Below, piece after piece: positions 43,817 through 48,865 of a stretch of 48,865 bases of DNA (positions are counted from its first letter, which is position 1; each line of letters starts with the position of its first letter). Under the pieces are notes generated by a model. That model saw only the letters and a program-made list of their open reading frames with translations. It had not been told where the DNA came from and made no database searches. Position numbers and translations under genes: made by a program. Origin of the DNA: a virus; the IMG/VR virus record IMGVR_UViG_3300017960_000507, positions 1-48,865 of that record, one strand, 5' to 3'.

Positions 43817-44181
43817 TAATCAGCCGGCTAAAAGAAAATCATAAAGGGCGAAGAGTTGTCTATACTCCCCATCATAACCTGATAGAGTTTGGACGGATTT
43901 CCTCATGGAATGAAAAATTTGTCTTTGTATACTATGACGTTGGCCTTCATACGCAAGCGACAAGCCCAGAGGATTTGATCATGCTTGACAAAGGGATTTG
44001 CAAAAAATGTTTTGACAACAGGGTGAACAGCAAAGAGATAAAACCGCCACCTTTGGATTTCGACAAGCTTTGGGATAACGGATTAAGTTGGTGTCTCATG
44101 CTAAACGCAAGCGTGAACGCTGAAGTACCCAGACGATGCCCTTATGCTCTTGAGCATTTAATGGAAACGCAAAATGATTGA
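43813..44181 (+). CDS. Small beta-type domain fused to an LEH module
   Basis: 122 residues. The first 55 (V-V-Y-T-P-H-H then R-I-S-S-W-N-E-K-F-V-F-V-Y-Y and A-T-S-P-E-D-L) match a short conserved phage protein type. The module follows: Cys63/Cys66, Cys94, R-C-P-Y-A-L-E-H at 108-115. An internal ATG at 43981 (I-M-L-D-K-G-I-C) is exactly where a stand-alone member would begin, so both a fusion and an internal product are possible. Confidence 0.86.
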   Translation: MIISRLKENHKGRRVVYTPHHNLIEFGRISSWNEKFVFVYYDVGLHTQATSPEDLIMLDKGICKKCFDNRVNSKEIKPPPLDFDKLWDNGLSWCLMLNASVNAEVPRRCPYALEHLMETQND

Positions 44182-44371
44182 TGAATTCATATGCCGTCGA
44201 CATTGTCATCCTCATATGAATGATATGATAATGACGATTTATGAAGTTGAGATGTCTGGTTCAGATCGTGATTACAATGAATGGTTTTGTCCAAGGCTAA
44301 GAGTGCATTTGGAAAGTGATGGAAAAGCGCCGGTGGAATGTCCTTATTTTTTAGAGCACTTTGTGCAATAA
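44174..44371 (+). CDS. LEH-family protein with CxxHC knuckle
   Basis: 65 residues: Cys7, then H-C-H-P-H at 10-14 in place of the second knuckle Cys, Cys39 followed by Pro, E-C-P-Y-F-L-E-H at 55-62. Several His near the knuckle could take over as ligands. Ends F-V-Q, sharing one base with the next ATG. Confidence 0.85.
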   Translation: MIDEFICRRHCHPHMNDMIMTIYEVEMSGSDRDYNEWFCPRLRVHLESDGKAPVECPYFLEHFVQ

Positions 44372-44619
44372 TGCTAAACAAGAAAACATGCAATAGATGC
44401 TGGAAGAAAAGGATCAAACAAAAAGGTTGGACGGTAACGAGTATGATTGAGGGTATTGGCTTGTATATTCGCGGTGAACAGTATGGTGGTAAATATTTGT
44501 TCAAGCACTTTGGAATGTTGCCGTGCTGTTTGGAAGAAAAATTCAAGCCAGTAATAGAGCCGCCAAAAAAGTGCCCTTTTATTTTGGAGCACTTGATGGA
44601 AACGCAAAAGAACAAATGA
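44371..44619 (+). CDS. LEH-family protein with hydrophobic middle
   Basis: 82 residues: Cys7/Cys10, basic K-K-R-I-K-Q-K, a Gly/Ile-rich stretch (I-E-G-I-G-L-Y-I-R-G), C-C at 52-53, P-P-K-K-C-P-F-I-L-E-H at 64-74, M-E-T-Q-K-N-K. The middle resembles a beta hairpin. Confidence 0.87.
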   Translation: MLNKKTCNRCWKKRIKQKGWTVTSMIEGIGLYIRGEQYGGKYLFKHFGMLPCCLEEKFKPVIEPPKKCPFILEHLMETQKNK

Positions 44620-44795
44620 TCAGCAGAGAAGTCTGTAAACGATGTTGGATCAACAGCGGGGGCGAATGGGATTCCGATGGTCACTTCAAGTGGCATTGTG
44701 GTAAAAATTGGAATACGACAATCAGCGTGGAAGACAAAACTATTCCGTACGATTGCCCATACAGTCTCGAACACGTAGTGAAAACAAAATGCTAA
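44616..44795 (+). CDS. Short LEH-family protein
   Basis: 59 residues: Cys7/Cys10, W-D-S-D-G-H-F-K-W-H-C (Cys28), D-C-P-Y-S-L-E-H at 46-53. It starts by ATGA overlap with M-I-S-R-E-V-C-K-R-C. The tail V-V-K-T-K-C overlaps the next gene by 7 bases. Confidence 0.87.
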   Translation: MISREVCKRCWINSGGEWDSDGHFKWHCGKNWNTTISVEDKTIPYDCPYSLEHVVKTKC

Positions 44796-44986
44796 CAAAC
44801 ATGGACATCTGTAAAAAGAAATGCAAAGAGAAATGCGAGACTTACTTAGCAATTGAACATATAAGTCTCATGAGGGCGACGGGACGAATTGCGCGATATT
44901 TTGACCCATTGGCTTCTCCTTTCAGAGTCCCTGATGATTGCCCATTCAGTTTAGAGCATCTTATGAAGGTTCAAAATGCTGAGTAA
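44789..44986 (+). CDS. LEH-family protein with CxxxC knuckle
   Basis: 65 residues: C-K-K-K-C-K-E-K-C at 8-16 gives three evenly spaced Cys; no Cys in the helical middle; D-C-P-F-S-L-E-H at 50-57. Similar in knuckle type to the gene at 21667, and neither has a middle C-P. Confidence 0.86.
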   Translation: MLTNMDICKKKCKEKCETYLAIEHISLMRATGRIARYFDPLASPFRVPDDCPFSLEHLMKVQNAE

Positions 44987-45200
44987 AAGCATCTGTCAAA
45001 AATGTTGGAGGGAATATTTGAATTCAGATAATCCGCATCATGATTGTTGGAACGAAGCTGATGATTACGATTGGGAGCATGGAGCAGTTTTCTGTCCATA
45101 TTCTCCAGAAGGATTTTCAAACTTTGTAAATATTGATGTGAAAGTATCAACATGGTGCCCTTATATTCTTGAGCAACTTATGGAAACTCAAAATGCTTAG
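44976..45200 (+). CDS. LEH-family protein with LEQ variant
   Basis: 74 residues: Cys7/Cys10, N-P-H-H-D-C (Cys24), acidic D-D-Y-D-W-E-H, Cys40 followed by Pro, W-C-P-Y-I-L-E-Q at 60-67, M-E-T-Q-N-A. The middle is His- and Asp-rich. Confidence 0.88.
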   Translation: MLSKSICQKCWREYLNSDNPHHDCWNEADDYDWEHGAVFCPYSPEGFSNFVNIDVKVSTWCPYILEQLMETQNA

Positions 45201-45375
45201 CAGAAAAATCTGTGAACGATGCAAAAAGTATTCAGCCCTTTTAGCAATAGATGGTTCAGAAGAAACAAGGTTGTGGCGTTGTGGTCGATGGGGCCAAGTC
45301 AACAAGCAGGATAGAATACCTGTGTCTTGCGAGTATGAAGCTGAACATGTGGTGGAAACACAAAATGCTGAGTAA
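45193..45375 (+). CDS. LEH-family protein with AEH variant
   Basis: 60 residues: Cys7/Cys10, Cys30 after L-W-R, S-C-E-Y-E-A-E-H at 45-52. Ala replaces Leu in the motif while Glu and His are kept. Tail V-E-T-Q-N-A-E gives the 11-base junction. Confidence 0.86.
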   Translation: MLSRKICERCKKYSALLAIDGSEETRLWRCGRWGQVNKQDRIPVSCEYEAEHVVETQNAE

Positions 45376-45580
45376 AACAGTTTGTAAACAATGCATCAAT
45401 AACTCGCTGGATAGAAAGGGTAGGTGGAGGCGTTGGCATGAAACAAACTGGAAAGACGGCGTTGTGTGGTGCGGGGTTGTAAACCGGGGATCAAGTTGGT
45501 TGTTTCATGGAAAAGATGCGCCACCTTGTAAATGCCCTTATGGGCTTGAACACATTGTAGGAACGCAAAAGAAATGTTGA
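45365..45580 (+). CDS. LEH-family Cys-rich protein
   Basis: 71 residues: Cys7/Cys10, basic W-R-R-W-H-E-T-N-W-K-D-G, Cys36, Cys55, K-C-P-Y-G-L-E-H at 56-63. Cys55 replaces a residue near the usual Pro-Pro. The tail I-V-G-T-Q-K-K-C overlaps the next start by 7 bases. Confidence 0.88.
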   Translation: MLSKTVCKQCINNSLDRKGRWRRWHETNWKDGVVWCGVVNRGSSWLFHGKDAPPCKCPYGLEHIVGTQKKC

Positions 45581-45843
45581 GCGAACACATATGTTTGAAA
45601 TGCAGTCAAACGGCTTTTCAAAACCCGTGGAATAACGTCGCGGTAATATGCGTCAAGTCAGGCCGTTTGTTGAAATTGCTTTATGATGATCCACCAAACG
45701 ACTGCGATTTCTTGCTTGAACATCTTATGGAGAATCAAAACAAAGTGCCGCCAGAAGTTAAAGCTGGGACAACGAGAACGAATCCATTATACTATCGTCC
45801 AGCGCCCTCAAGACGACGCCGGAGAAGGGGACTGGATAGATGA
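45574..45843 (+). CDS. LEH-family protein with Arg-rich tail (copy 2)
   Basis: 89 residues: Cys7/Cys10, F-Q-N-P-W, Cys26, D-C-D-F-L-L-E-H at 43-50, M-E-N-Q, then a tail ending R-R-R-R-R-R-G. The match to the gene at 42982 runs through the middle (V-K-S-G-R-L-L-K) and into the tail (P-P-E-V-K), so this is a duplicate about 2.6 kb away. Confidence 0.88.
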   Translation: MLSEHICLKCSQTAFQNPWNNVAVICVKSGRLLKLLYDDPPNDCDFLLEHLMENQNKVPPEVKAGTTRTNPLYYRPAPSRRRRRRGLDR

Positions 45844-45845
45844 TA

Positions 45846-45872
45846 TATGTTGGATACTCAAAATGTTGATTG
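45846..45872 (+). pseudogene. C-terminal scar of an LEH gene
   Basis: The short frame M-L-D-T-Q-N-V-D followed by TGA equals the last residues of a family member (L-L-D-T-Q-N type). No upstream part remains. It overlaps the ATG at 45863. The scar sits where a ribosome-binding signal for the next gene is expected. Confidence 0.5.
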
Positions 45873-46039
45873 AAGATATCTGCAAGCAATGCAAATGGCG
45901 GATGACACATTTTGATGTTTGCAAGATTGAATTTTGTAGAACAGGAGCAGATCGCAAAATTTTGTCAATGCGAGAAATCAAAAAGAAAACGCCTCGTAAT
46001 TGCCCTTATTATTTGGAGCATTTACTCGTGGAGATGTAA
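45863..46039 (+). CDS. Short LEH-family protein
   Basis: 58 residues: Cys7/Cys10, Cys20, Cys25, N-C-P-Y-Y-L-E-H at 46-53, ending L-L-V-E-M. It follows the scar. The start M-L-I-E-D-I-C-K-Q-C has Ile and Glu in place of Ser-Lys. Confidence 0.86.
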   Translation: MLIEDICKQCKWRMTHFDVCKIEFCRTGADRKILSMREIKKKTPRNCPYYLEHLLVEM

Positions 46040-46041
46040 TA

Positions 46042-46242
46042 GTGCTGAACAAAACGATATGTGACAGGTGTGAGTTTCGGGTTAATGGGTTCCACTATCC
46101 AGCAAAACCGTTGGATTGGCATTGCGATAGAGCTATCAAACAAAAAGATGGGAACATGAGATGGCCCAACGGCAGAGAAGAACTGCCGCCGAATTGCCCT
46201 TATTATTTGGAGCATGTAATTTTTGGAGGGAACAATGGCTAA
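46042..46242 (+). CDS. LEH-family protein with GTG start
   Basis: 66 residues: Cys7/Cys10, P-L-D-W-H-C (Cys28), P-P-N-C-P-Y-Y-L-E-H at 49-58, then V-I-F-G-G-N-N-G. GTG 46042 gives M-L-N-K-T-I-C-D-R-C. Its last codons hold the GGAGGG site of the Nudix gene that follows. Confidence 0.86.
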   Translation: MLNKTICDRCEFRVNGFHYPAKPLDWHCDRAIKQKDGNMRWPNGREELPPNCPYYLEHVIFGGNNG

Positions 46243-46669
46243 GACGAAATTTGTTGTTGGCTTTTACTTTGATATGTTCCAAAAAAAGCCATCCGTTCTT
46301 CTTATAAAAAAGAAACGACCACAATGGCAGGCAGGACTTTACAATGGTATCGGAGGGCATATCGAAGAAGGAGAAACGCCACTTCAAGCAATGATACGCG
46401 AGTTCAAAGAAGAAACAGATGTTCATGAAGAAAACTGGATTCATAAAATAACTATCAACAGTCCTAAATGGATTTTGCATGTCTTCGCCGTCATCCAAGG
46501 TGATTCAAAAAAACCTAAAACGATGACAGATGAAGAACTCAGATTCGTTCCAGTTCAAGAACTCTATTCTATGCCGCTTGTCTATAATATAACGTGGCTT
46601 GTTCCCATAATGCTTGACGCCACCATCGTCAAACCGTTCTCCTTTGAGTGCGAATTATATGGAGAATGA
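46235..46669 (+). CDS. Nudix hydrolase, MutT-like
   Basis: 144 residues. The Nudix box is G-G-H-I-E-E-G-E-T-P-L-Q-A-M then R-E-F-K-E-E-T-D; the position usually Gly is Asp. N-G-I-G-G-H and V-G-F-Y-F before it suit a MutT/diadenosine-type member. The substrate could be a nucleoside triphosphate or another nucleoside diphosphate derivative. ATG 46235 follows GGAGGG by 4 bases. It interrupts the LEH array. Confidence 0.86.
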   Translation: MAKTKFVVGFYFDMFQKKPSVLLIKKKRPQWQAGLYNGIGGHIEEGETPLQAMIREFKEETDVHEENWIHKITINSPKWILHVFAVIQGDSKKPKTMTDEELRFVPVQELYSMPLVYNITWLVPIMLDATIVKPFSFECELYGE

Positions 46670-46672
46670 ACA

Positions 46673-46912
46673 ATGCTGAGCAAAAAAGCTTGTAAACTTT
46701 GCATGGATAGGTTTGGTCCTAAAACTACATTTGGGGTGGGCTGGCAACAAAACGGAGCAAAAGACGAACAGCGCTGGAAAGACAACATGGTAATGTGTCC
46801 ATGGTATTTTCACAAAGGTCATCCAGAGAAGCAACGGATGCGAGACATCAACAAACCACCGCCTGATTTTTGTGGTTATACTTTGGAGCATGTAGTGCAA
46901 AATGCTAAGTAA
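46673..46912 (+). CDS. LEH-family protein, FGPK subtype (copy 2)
   Basis: 79 residues: Cys7/Cys10, F-G-P-K at 14-17, W-K-D-N-M-V-M-C-P (Cys42), R-D-I-N-K-P-P-P, and F-C-G-Y-T-L-E-H at 66-73. Relative of the gene at 27799. Its last codons hold the canonical junction into the interrupted copy that follows. Confidence 0.88.
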   Translation: MLSKKACKLCMDRFGPKTTFGVGWQQNGAKDEQRWKDNMVMCPWYFHKGHPEKQRMRDINKPPPDFCGYTLEHVVQNAK

Positions 46913-47147
46913 AACTATCTGCAAAAAATGCTGAGAAAAAGAACATACGCCACTCAAATGGATCAAGCAACATCGAGACACCGGATGTCCTGAAATGTTT
47001 TGGGAACGCAAAGAAGCACCGTGTCCAATTACTCACCGATGGTTCAATTGGGGTGGATTGGCTCCTTTTCCGAGTATTGATGGTTTCGCGCCTGCTCGTT
47101 GTCCCTACAGCCTTGAGCACTTGATAGAAAGTCAAAATGTTGAGTGA
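46902..47147 (+). pseudogene. LEH gene interrupted by an in-frame TGA
   Basis: The frame starts M-L-S-K-T-I-C-K-K-C and meets TGA at 46932-46934. It then stays open for 70 codons with all family features: D-T-G-C-P, E-A-P-C-P, and R-C-P-Y-S-L-E-H-L-I-E-S-Q-N-V-E. Only the stop is wrong. A recent nonsense mutation fits best; read-through or an assembly error cannot be excluded. TGA is a regular stop elsewhere here, so a changed code is unlikely. Confidence 0.8.
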
Positions 47148-47316
47148 AACTGTTTGTTACAGATGCAAAAAACAGAAGCCAGAATGGGAAAACCGTTGGG
47201 CCGCAAAAGGATATATTTGGTGCAAAAGGTTGGGCGTGTTGATTTGCAAACAGGGCAATCTCCCTACTGGCTGTCCTTATGAACTCGAACATCTTTTGGA
47301 AAATCAAAATGTTTAA
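47137..47316 (+). CDS. Short LEH-family protein
   Basis: 59 residues: M-L-S-E-T-V-C-Y-R-C (Cys7/Cys10), Cys29, Cys37, G-C-P-Y-E-L-E-H at 45-52, L-L-E-N-Q-N-V. The start overlaps the end of the interrupted copy by 11 bases, so it still has the family junction for its own translation. Confidence 0.86.
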   Translation: MLSETVCYRCKKQKPEWENRWAAKGYIWCKRLGVLICKQGNLPTGCPYELEHLLENQNV

Positions 47317-47506
47317 TGACGATGAAATCCAAAGAAAATGTTGCTCCAGTTTTCCAAAGGTAAAACAAGAGGAACTCAAAGAAGACCTTCTCAAGTACTG
47401 GGTGGAGTGCGAGAAATGCAATCAGAAAACAGATTGCTATGAAACCAAGTTCACTGCTGTTCTGACTTGGAATAACAACATGCTTGTGAAGAAAAATGCT
47501 AAGTAA
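47309..47506 (+). CDS. Small Cys-containing protein, not LEH family
   Basis: 65 residues: C-C at 11-12, C-E-K-C at 34-37 and Cys43, a knuckle with helical leader (E-E-L-K-E-D-L-L-K-Y). The LEH motif is absent. The start is set by the E-N-Q-N-V junction of the gene above; its tail K-K-N-A-K provides the next 11-base junction. Confidence 0.75.
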   Translation: MFNDDEIQRKCCSSFPKVKQEELKEDLLKYWVECEKCNQKTDCYETKFTAVLTWNNNMLVKKNAK

Positions 47507-47678
47507 ACGAATCTGCGTATCTTGCTGGGGCGGTAAAGGGTGGATTTCAGAAGACGATAACAGCGAATGGAGATGTCGTTATTCGGAATATAGATGGGTG
47601 AAAATCAAATACAAAGTTCCTGACAGCTGCCCTTTTATTCTTGAGCAACTGATGGATACACAGCATGTTTGTGAGTAA
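47496..47678 (+). CDS. Short LEH-family protein with LEQ variant
   Basis: 60 residues: Cys7/Cys10, G-G-K-G-W, Cys27, S-C-P-F-I-L-E-Q at 44-51, M-D-T-Q-H-V-C-E. The basic middle W-R-C-R-Y-S-E-Y-R-W-V-K precedes the motif. It overlaps the next gene by 14 bases. Confidence 0.87.
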   Translation: MLSKRICVSCWGGKGWISEDDNSEWRCRYSEYRWVKIKYKVPDSCPFILEQLMDTQHVCE

Positions 47679-47835
47679 AACTATCTGTCTAAGATGCAGA
47701 AAATCATACTGCTATATCTACAAATGGTGGCGTTGGAATCGGTATGATTGCAGTATAGTTAGAGCAAACCCGATGAAATGCGGTTATGAACTTGAGCATT
47801 TGATTGAGACTCAAAACAAAATGGAGATGAAATGA
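47665..47835 (+). CDS. Short LEH-family protein
   Basis: 56 residues: M-F-V-S-K-T-I-C-L-R-C (Cys8/Cys11), Cys16, strongly aromatic K-W-W-R-W-N-R-Y, Cys29, K-C-G-Y-E-L-E-H at 38-45. Gly replaces Pro in the motif. GGAT in the M-D-T codons may act as its ribosome-binding site. The ATGA junction couples it to the next gene. Confidence 0.84.
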   Translation: MFVSKTICLRCRKSYCYIYKWWRWNRYDCSIVRANPMKCGYELEHLIETQNKMEMK

Positions 47836-48227
47836 AACCAGTTGATTGGTCCACACAATGCGAAGCCTTGATACGTGGGACGAAACAGCGCTGTCCACAC
47901 AGATGCCGTTTCCAAATTCCAAACATTCTTGCTGGTCATTTTGTTATGGATAAAGAATACTTTGAGGTTTATGGCCGACCTGTTCATCTTTGCTATGGAC
48001 ACTGGAGGCACTGGCACGCAAGACAAAAACGTCTTCTGACCGTTGCGTTGATAGACGGGGGCTATCTGTCTGCTTACAATCATCATGCTTACGGATCAAT
48101 CGTTACGGCCCATGAGCGCATTGATTTTAAGCAGCCATCGTCACAGGTGCCAAAAGAATGGGGTGTTGATGAATGGAAAGGAAACGTTCCTGATCTTGTA
48201 AGGAAGGCGTTGAAGATTACGGCTTGA
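47832..48227 (+). CDS. Cys/His zinc-finger-type protein
   Basis: 131 residues. W-S-T-Q-C-E-A-L-I-R-G-T-K-Q-R-C-P at 6-22 with a later L-C-Y-G-H-W-R-H-W-H resembles the short DUF5763-like metal fold (C-x-A...G-x-x-C...C-x-x-H). The rest is mixed, with an Arg/Lys stretch. Not of LEH type. GGAG lies 5 bases before the ATG. Confidence 0.76.
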   Translation: MKPVDWSTQCEALIRGTKQRCPHRCRFQIPNILAGHFVMDKEYFEVYGRPVHLCYGHWRHWHARQKRLLTVALIDGGYLSAYNHHAYGSIVTAHERIDFKQPSSQVPKEWGVDEWKGNVPDLVRKALKITA

Positions 48228-48238
48228 CAGGATTCAAA

Positions 48239-48475
48239 ATGCTAAACAAAAGCATCTGTAGCAAATGTTATGAGCGTCACAATATCCCTTGGGAGGATAT
48301 TTACAGCGGAGTTTATCCTGATGAGCTTTGGGAGAAAGGGAAAGTCCGATGCCCGATTCCGGAGAAAGTTTGGGATAGGCGACCTGATAATGTTCCGATT
48401 TTCATAAGCAGATTTTCAAACAAGAAAGTTCCCGACCATTGCGAGTATTCTCTGGAGCACGTCATTGCCGAATAA
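48239..48475 (+). CDS. LEH-family Cys-rich protein
   Basis: 78 residues: Cys7/Cys10, acidic I-P-W-E-D-I-Y-S-G-V-Y-P-D-E-L-W, Cys38 followed by Pro, H-C-E-Y-S-L-E-H at 67-74, V-I-A-E. Glu replaces Pro in the motif. It is the last ordinary member in the window. Confidence 0.88.
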   Translation: MLNKSICSKCYERHNIPWEDIYSGVYPDELWEKGKVRCPIPEKVWDRRPDNVPIFISRFSNKKVPDHCEYSLEHVIAE

Positions 48476-48746
48476 GAAAGTCAAAAGGATCAGAGACAAA
48501 GCGGGCATGGCAGTTTTTATTGCGTTCAATAGACTGTACGAAGAGGGCGTAACATCGCCAAAAGATGAAACGGTGGAAGCAAGGGCCAAGATGTTGATGA
48601 AAAGATCAAGCGAAGACTTGAGAAGATTGATGTATGAATATTGCCGCAAGTGCATTGAAAATCCTTTGAGGGCGACGTTCTATTGCGATTTTCGAGGGAA
48701 AGCTAAATGCCCTTATTGTCTCGAACATCTGATGCAAAATCAATGA
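48465..48746 (+). CDS. Helical leader fused to an LEH module, TTG start
   Basis: 93 residues from TTG 48465: a 57-residue basic helical leader (V-K-R-I-R-D-K-A-G then S-S-E-D-L-R-R-L-M-Y-E-Y), then Cys60/Cys63, Cys74, C-P-Y-C-L-E-H at 82-88. GGAG precedes the TTG by 8 bases in the L-E-H codons of the gene above. The leader differs from all other fusions here. Confidence 0.84.
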   Translation: MPNKKVKRIRDKAGMAVFIAFNRLYEEGVTSPKDETVEARAKMLMKRSSEDLRRLMYEYCRKCIENPLRATFYCDFRGKAKCPYCLEHLMQNQ

Positions 48747-48818
48747 AATTTTTCACTCCTCGATTATTAAAGGCAAAAATTGAGCAACATTTTTTCTCAA
48801 CCTTCCTCAAAAAAACCA

Positions 48819-48847
48819 GCAAAAATCAAGCGATTTAATTGTATAAT
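48819..48847 (+). promoter_or_regulatory. Phage promoter copy 7 (GCAAAA-17-TATAAT)
   Basis: GCAAAA at 48819-48824, 17 bases ending TTG, TATAAT at 48842-48847. The preceding 70 bases are non-coding, with T/C- and A-rich runs like those at copy 6, and a weak TTGAG/CTCAA inverted repeat. The transcript it drives would lie beyond the window. Confidence 0.78.
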
Positions 48848-48865
48848 TAACCAAGCGAGCGTGTC

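Noticed and set aside
46902-47147. Alternative genetic code with TGA as a sense codon
   Set aside because: TGA ends a large share of genes here, including many ATGA overlaps where read-through would fuse unrelated proteins.

Overview
The window looks like part of a large double-stranded DNA phage genome, or a phage-like element. Every convincing gene lies on the + strand. Coding density is near total, with 1-35 base overlaps between most neighbours, and most genes are very small. Typical phage accessory families are present: NADAR, Nudix, HNH endonuclease, PD-(D/E)XK nuclease, nuclease-like SNase, phage ABA-sandwich, and an MBL-fold enzyme. No virion, packaging, polymerase, tRNA or rRNA genes are visible, so this is an early/accessory region. 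The sequence is AT-rich and uses standard TGA/TAA/TAG stops. The host cannot be read from it.

The dominant feature is a very large paralogous family, called the LEH family here. By my count roughly 95 genes or domains carry it. A member is typically 55-110 residues: it starts M-L-[SN]-K-x-[IV]-C-x-x-C, has a variable middle with at least one more Cys (often C-P), and ends with an often Pro-rich stretch and C-[PE]-[FY]-x-L-E-[HQ]-L-M-E-x-Q. The four invariant cysteines suggest a small metal-binding (probably zinc) fold. I recognise no named family and assign no function.

Layout: 1-2080 holds a truncated gene, an XRE repressor-like protein fused to an LEH module, a CxxCxxCC protein and a SLOG protein. 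2104-9188 holds LEH genes mixed with a PD-(D/E)XK nuclease and unknown proteins. 9200-18400 holds small zinc-binding proteins, SNase, NADAR, ABA-sandwich, RmlC and a BCS1-like AAA ATPase. 18564-28255 is mostly LEH genes plus RmlA, with several membrane and domain fusions. 28228-32783 holds LEH genes, a tyrosine-phosphatase-like protein and a zincin. 32833-42621 is a dense LEH array opened by an ADP-ribose-type Nudix gene and containing an MBL-fold hydrolase and an HNH endonuclease. 42651-48746 is a nearly pure LEH array with a second Nudix gene.

Each of the last six blocks is preceded by the same bipartite promoter-like element: GCAAAA or a close variant, 17-18 bases, then TATAAT, with TTG directly before TATAAT. 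A seventh copy ends the window. Within blocks, genes are coupled by a stereotyped junction. The codons for the conserved tail L-M-E-x-Q supply a GGAG ribosome-binding site, and the next ATG lies inside the last codons of the gene above, most often with an 11-base overlap. The array therefore behaves like a string of interchangeable cassettes. Fusions, a fused dimer, scars, near-cognate starts and one nonsense-interrupted copy show that it is still turning over.

All functional statements rest on motif recognition by eye. No database search was run.
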